Below are positions 6,902-8,542 of a stretch of DNA of 8,542 nt, one piece after another. The notes beneath the pieces are model-generated. The model saw only the letters and a program-made list of their open reading frames with translations. It had not been told where the DNA came from and did no database searches. Source of the stretch: Acidimicrobiia bacterium (GTDB taxonomy: Bacteria > Actinomycetota > Acidimicrobiia > Acidimicrobiales > Aldehydirespiratoraceae); NCBI GenBank assembly GCA_022824605.1, contig JAJDZO010000281.1, positions 1 to 8,542 of the forward strand, in the 5' to 3' direction. The translations under genes were made by a program, and so were the position numbers. Each line of letters starts with the position of its first letter. The first letter of the stretch is position 1.

Positions 6902-7867
6902 CTACGTGCGCCGCGATTCTGCCTCGCCGCGGTGTGACCGGTACCACTCCACGGTCCGGGCCAGACCTGTACGGAAGTCGGTGCGGGCGCGGAATCCGAA
7001 CAGATCGCGGGCGCGGGTCGCGTCCACCGAGCGGCGGGGCTGGCCGTCAGGGCGGGATGCGTCCCATTGGATGCGCCCCTCAAAACCGCACAGGCCGGCA
7101 ATGACCTCCACCAGCTCGGCGATGGTCACTTCCTGTGCCGCACCAAGGTTTACCGGCAGATCGCCCTCGTAATGCTCGGCCGCGGCCACGATTCCTTCGG
7201 CGGCGTCGTCGACGTAGAGGAACTCCCGGCTAGCCGTTCCCGATCCCCACACCTCTATGCGGTCGGCGCCCGTCTCCTGGGCGACCACGCACTTGCGGAT
7301 CAGCGCCGGAATCACGTGGCTCACGTCGGGATGGAACTTGTCGCCGGGGCCGTAGAGGTTGGTCGGCATCAGGTATGCGCTGCGCTGGCCGTGCTGGGCC
7401 CGGTTGGCCTGCAAGTGCACCAGCTGCGCCAGCTTGGCTACGCCGTAGGGGGCGTTCGTCTCCTCGGGGTAGCCGTTCCACAGCGACTCTTCCCGAAAGG
7501 GCACAGGTGTGTGTTTGGGGTAGGAGCAGATCGTGCCGACGACCACCGTCTTCGCCACGCCGGCGGCTCGGGCCGCCTCGATCACGTTGATGCCCAGCAG
7601 CATGTTCTGCAAATACAGGTCCGCGGGTCGGGCCATGTTCGCGCCGATGCCACCCACCCGGGCAGCCAGGTGAATCACGGTGTGCGGCGAGGCCCGCTCC
7701 ACGGAGATTCGGGCGGCCTCGGCGTCGAGCAGGTCTACCTGGCCGCTGGACGGAGCGATCACGTCATGCACTCCCCGACGCCGCAGGGCGGCCAAAACGG
7801 CACGTCCGAGGAAGCCCGTGCCGCCGGTAACCAATACCCGGCCGGAGGTGAAATCAGTGCCTGTCAT
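6902..7867 (-). CDS. fcl: GDP-L-fucose synthase (GDP-4-keto-6-deoxymannose epimerase-reductase)
   Basis: Fcl (WcaG) turns GDP-4-keto-6-deoxy-D-mannose into GDP-L-fucose by 3,5-epimerisation and NADPH reduction. The 321-residue product is an extended short-chain dehydrogenase: T-G-G-T-G-F-L-G (14-21), H-L-A-A-R-V-G-G-I-G-A-N (66-77), which is diagnostic for Fcl, then G-T-I-C-S-Y-P-K (111-118), A-P-Y-G-V-A-K with Tyr141 and Lys145, P-T-N-L-Y-G-P (168-174), S-H-V-I-P-A-L-I-R-K with His184, R-E-F-L-Y-V-D-D (214-221) and P-D-G-Q-P-R-R (273-279). Aligned by a constant offset of five to E. coli Fcl, Tyr136, Lys140, Cys109 and His179 are all kept, but catalytic Ser107 is Thr112. The ATG at 7867 sits just before the Rossmann strand; the open frame running upstream to 8392 lies over the divergent gene and was rejected. 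First gene of the block. Its substrate needs Gmd, which is not in the window. No ribosome site precedes the ATG. Confidence 0.95.
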   Translation of the reverse strand: MTGTDFTSGRVLVTGGTGFLGRAVLAALRRRGVHDVIAPSSGQVDLLDAEAARISVERASPHTVIHLAARVGGIGANMARPADLYLQNMLLGINVIEAARAAGVAKTVVVGTICSYPKHTPVPFREESLWNGYPEETNAPYGVAKLAQLVHLQANRAQHGQRSAYLMPTNLYGPGDKFHPDVSHVIPALIRKCVVAQETGADRIEVWGSGTASREFLYVDDAAEGIVAAAEHYEGDLPVNLGAAQEVTIAELVEVIAGLCGFEGRIQWDASRPDGQPRRSVDATRARDLFGFRARTDFRTGLARTVEWYRSHRGEAESRRT

Positions 7868-7918
7868 GGCAGTCAGAAAATAGCGCGTTGCTCGCCGCGG
7901 ACGTGACAGACTCGACAG
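7868..7918. promoter_or_regulatory. Divergent promoter region between fcl and the glycosyltransferase gene
   Basis: These 51 bases separate two divergent starts and are the only place for a promoter of the whole leftward block, apart from sites inside coding sequence. On the - strand, TATTTT (7882 to 7877) fits the TANNNT -10 pattern and ends 9 bases before the fcl ATG. No convincing -35 is visible at 17 bases, and no ribosome site precedes the ATG, so fcl may be read from a leaderless or nearly leaderless transcript. I see no clear promoter for the + strand gene; its signals may lie within the fcl 5' end. Confidence 0.4.
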
Positions 7919-7925
7919 GTGATCC
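7917..7925 (+). promoter_or_regulatory. Strong Shine-Dalgarno match overlapping the glycosyltransferase start
   Basis: AGGTGATCC matches 9 bases complementary to the 3' end of 16S rRNA (consensus AAGGAGGTGATCC). It overlaps the first possible GTG (7919-7921) and so cannot serve it. It is well placed for the next in-frame GTG at 7928-7930, three codons on. It therefore argues for the shorter start, or for re-initiation. Confidence 0.5.
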
Positions 7926-8542
7926 GGGTGGCTGCTGCTGTGGAGCAATGCTGGCACCGGATTCCGGGAGGCACGGCCGTGGCGGCCGTCCGCACGCTCG
8001 ACGCCGTGAACGGCCTTGAGGGAGTGGACCTGGTGGGCGTCGCAGCTCGCCATCGACGGCCCCCGCCCGACGATCTCAGGCCGCTCTTCGACGTGCGGCA
8101 GGTCCCGCTGCCCCGCCGCGTGCTGTACGACGCCTGGCACTACCTGAGGACTCCCCCAGTCGAGTTGGTCACCGGCAGGGTCGACGTCGTTCACGCCACC
8201 GGAGGCGCTGTGCCGCCGGCCGGCAGGGCTCGGCTCGTCGCCACCGTCAACGATGTGGCCTATCTGAGACACCCCGAGTGGTTCACTCCCCGCGGTGCAC
8301 GGTTCGCGACCCGGGCGTTCGGGCTGATCAGGTCGCATGCCGCCGTCGTGATCGCACCGTCGCAGGCCACCGCGACGGGCCTGGCAGAGCACGGGATCGA
8401 CCCGCAGCGGATTCGAGTGGCGCCGCTCGGAACGGCGGCGGCCAGAGCTAGCGCCGATGCCGTCGCCGCGGCGCGTCAGCGGTTCGGGCTTCCCGAGGCG
8501 TTCGTGCTCTGGGTGGGAACGATGGAGCCGCGCAAGAACCTG
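7919..8542 (+). CDS. GT4-type glycosyltransferase, N-terminal part (partial, runs off the window)
   Basis: The frame is open from GTG 7919 to the last base, 208 codons, with no stop. GT4 enzymes move a sugar from a nucleotide or lipid donor to a growing glycan with retention, usually at the inner face of the membrane. Seen: first strand and glycine loop V-E-Q-C-W-H-R-I-P-G-G-T-A (8-20), V-D-V-V-H-A-T-G (88-95), V-N-D-V-A-Y-L-R-H-P-E-W-F (110-122), I-A-P-S-Q-A-T (145-151), which ends the N-terminal Rossmann domain, then G-I-D-P-Q-R-I-R-V-A-P-L-G (159-171) and V-L-W-V-G-T-M-E-P-R-K-N-L (196-208), which opens the donor-binding domain. The E-x7-E site and the rest of that domain lie beyond the edge. 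GTG 7928 is an alternative start with a better ribosome site; I kept 7919 because I-R-V completes the first strand. Many relatives are mannosyltransferases, but the donor cannot be read here. Divergent from fcl, it is probably the first assembly gene of the same locus. Confidence 0.88.
   Translation, partial: MIRVAAAVEQCWHRIPGGTAVAAVRTLDAVNGLEGVDLVGVAARHRRPPPDDLRPLFDVRQVPLPRRVLYDAWHYLRTPPVELVTGRVDVVHATGGAVPPAGRARLVATVNDVAYLRHPEWFTPRGARFATRAFGLIRSHAAVVIAPSQATATGLAEHGIDPQRIRVAPLGTAAARASADAVAAARQRFGLPEAFVLWVGTMEPRKNL

Noticed and set aside
7868..8392. Upstream extension of the fcl frame
   Set aside because: It runs antisense to the glycosyltransferase, whose motifs are clear; Fcl starts at the ATG at 7867 right before the Rossmann strand.

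Overview
The window is GC-rich and gene-dense. It has no RNA genes, insertion sequences or CRISPR, and no gap between genes longer than about 60 bases. The compact gene joins (GTGA and TGATG overlaps), frequent GTG starts, F420 (cofD/cofE) genes and an LCP-family envelope protein all suggest a high-GC actinobacterium. A stand-alone CofE, rather than the fused FbiB of mycobacteria and streptomycetes, hints at a deep-branching class such as Acidimicrobiia. That placement is inference; no phylogenetic marker is present.

Left edge (1-941, + strand): the 3' end of cofD and a complete cofE, overlapping by 4 bases. They act in consecutive steps of coenzyme F420 synthesis. They converge on galE, with only 22 bases between the two stop codons.

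Main block (7867 down to 964, - strand): six genes in one direction, read in the order fcl (GDP-L-fucose synthase), an LCP (LytR-CpsA-Psr) envelope glycan ligase, ugd (UDP-glucose 6-dehydrogenase), an uncharacterised membrane-anchored protein with a His-rich motif, a sugar-1-phosphate nucleotidyltransferase (most like GDP-mannose pyrophosphorylase), and galE (UDP-glucose 4-epimerase). Spacing is short or overlapping, so this looks like one operon. Together the enzymes would supply GDP-mannose, GDP-L-fucose, UDP-glucuronate and UDP-galactose. The LCP protein is the type of enzyme that attaches finished glycans to the cell wall. Gmd, the partner that makes the Fcl substrate, and GalU, which makes UDP-glucose, are not in the window.

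Right edge (7919-8542, + strand): the 5' part of a GT4-type glycosyltransferase, divergent from fcl across a 51-base promoter region and running off the window. It probably opens the assembly arm of the same surface-glycan locus.

The window is best read as the edge of a cell-surface polysaccharide locus next to F420 genes. The least explained parts are the His-motif membrane protein inside the operon, a 99-base in-frame minisatellite that forms the interdomain linker of the nucleotidyltransferase, and the start-site and promoter arrangement of the divergent fcl/glycosyltransferase pair.
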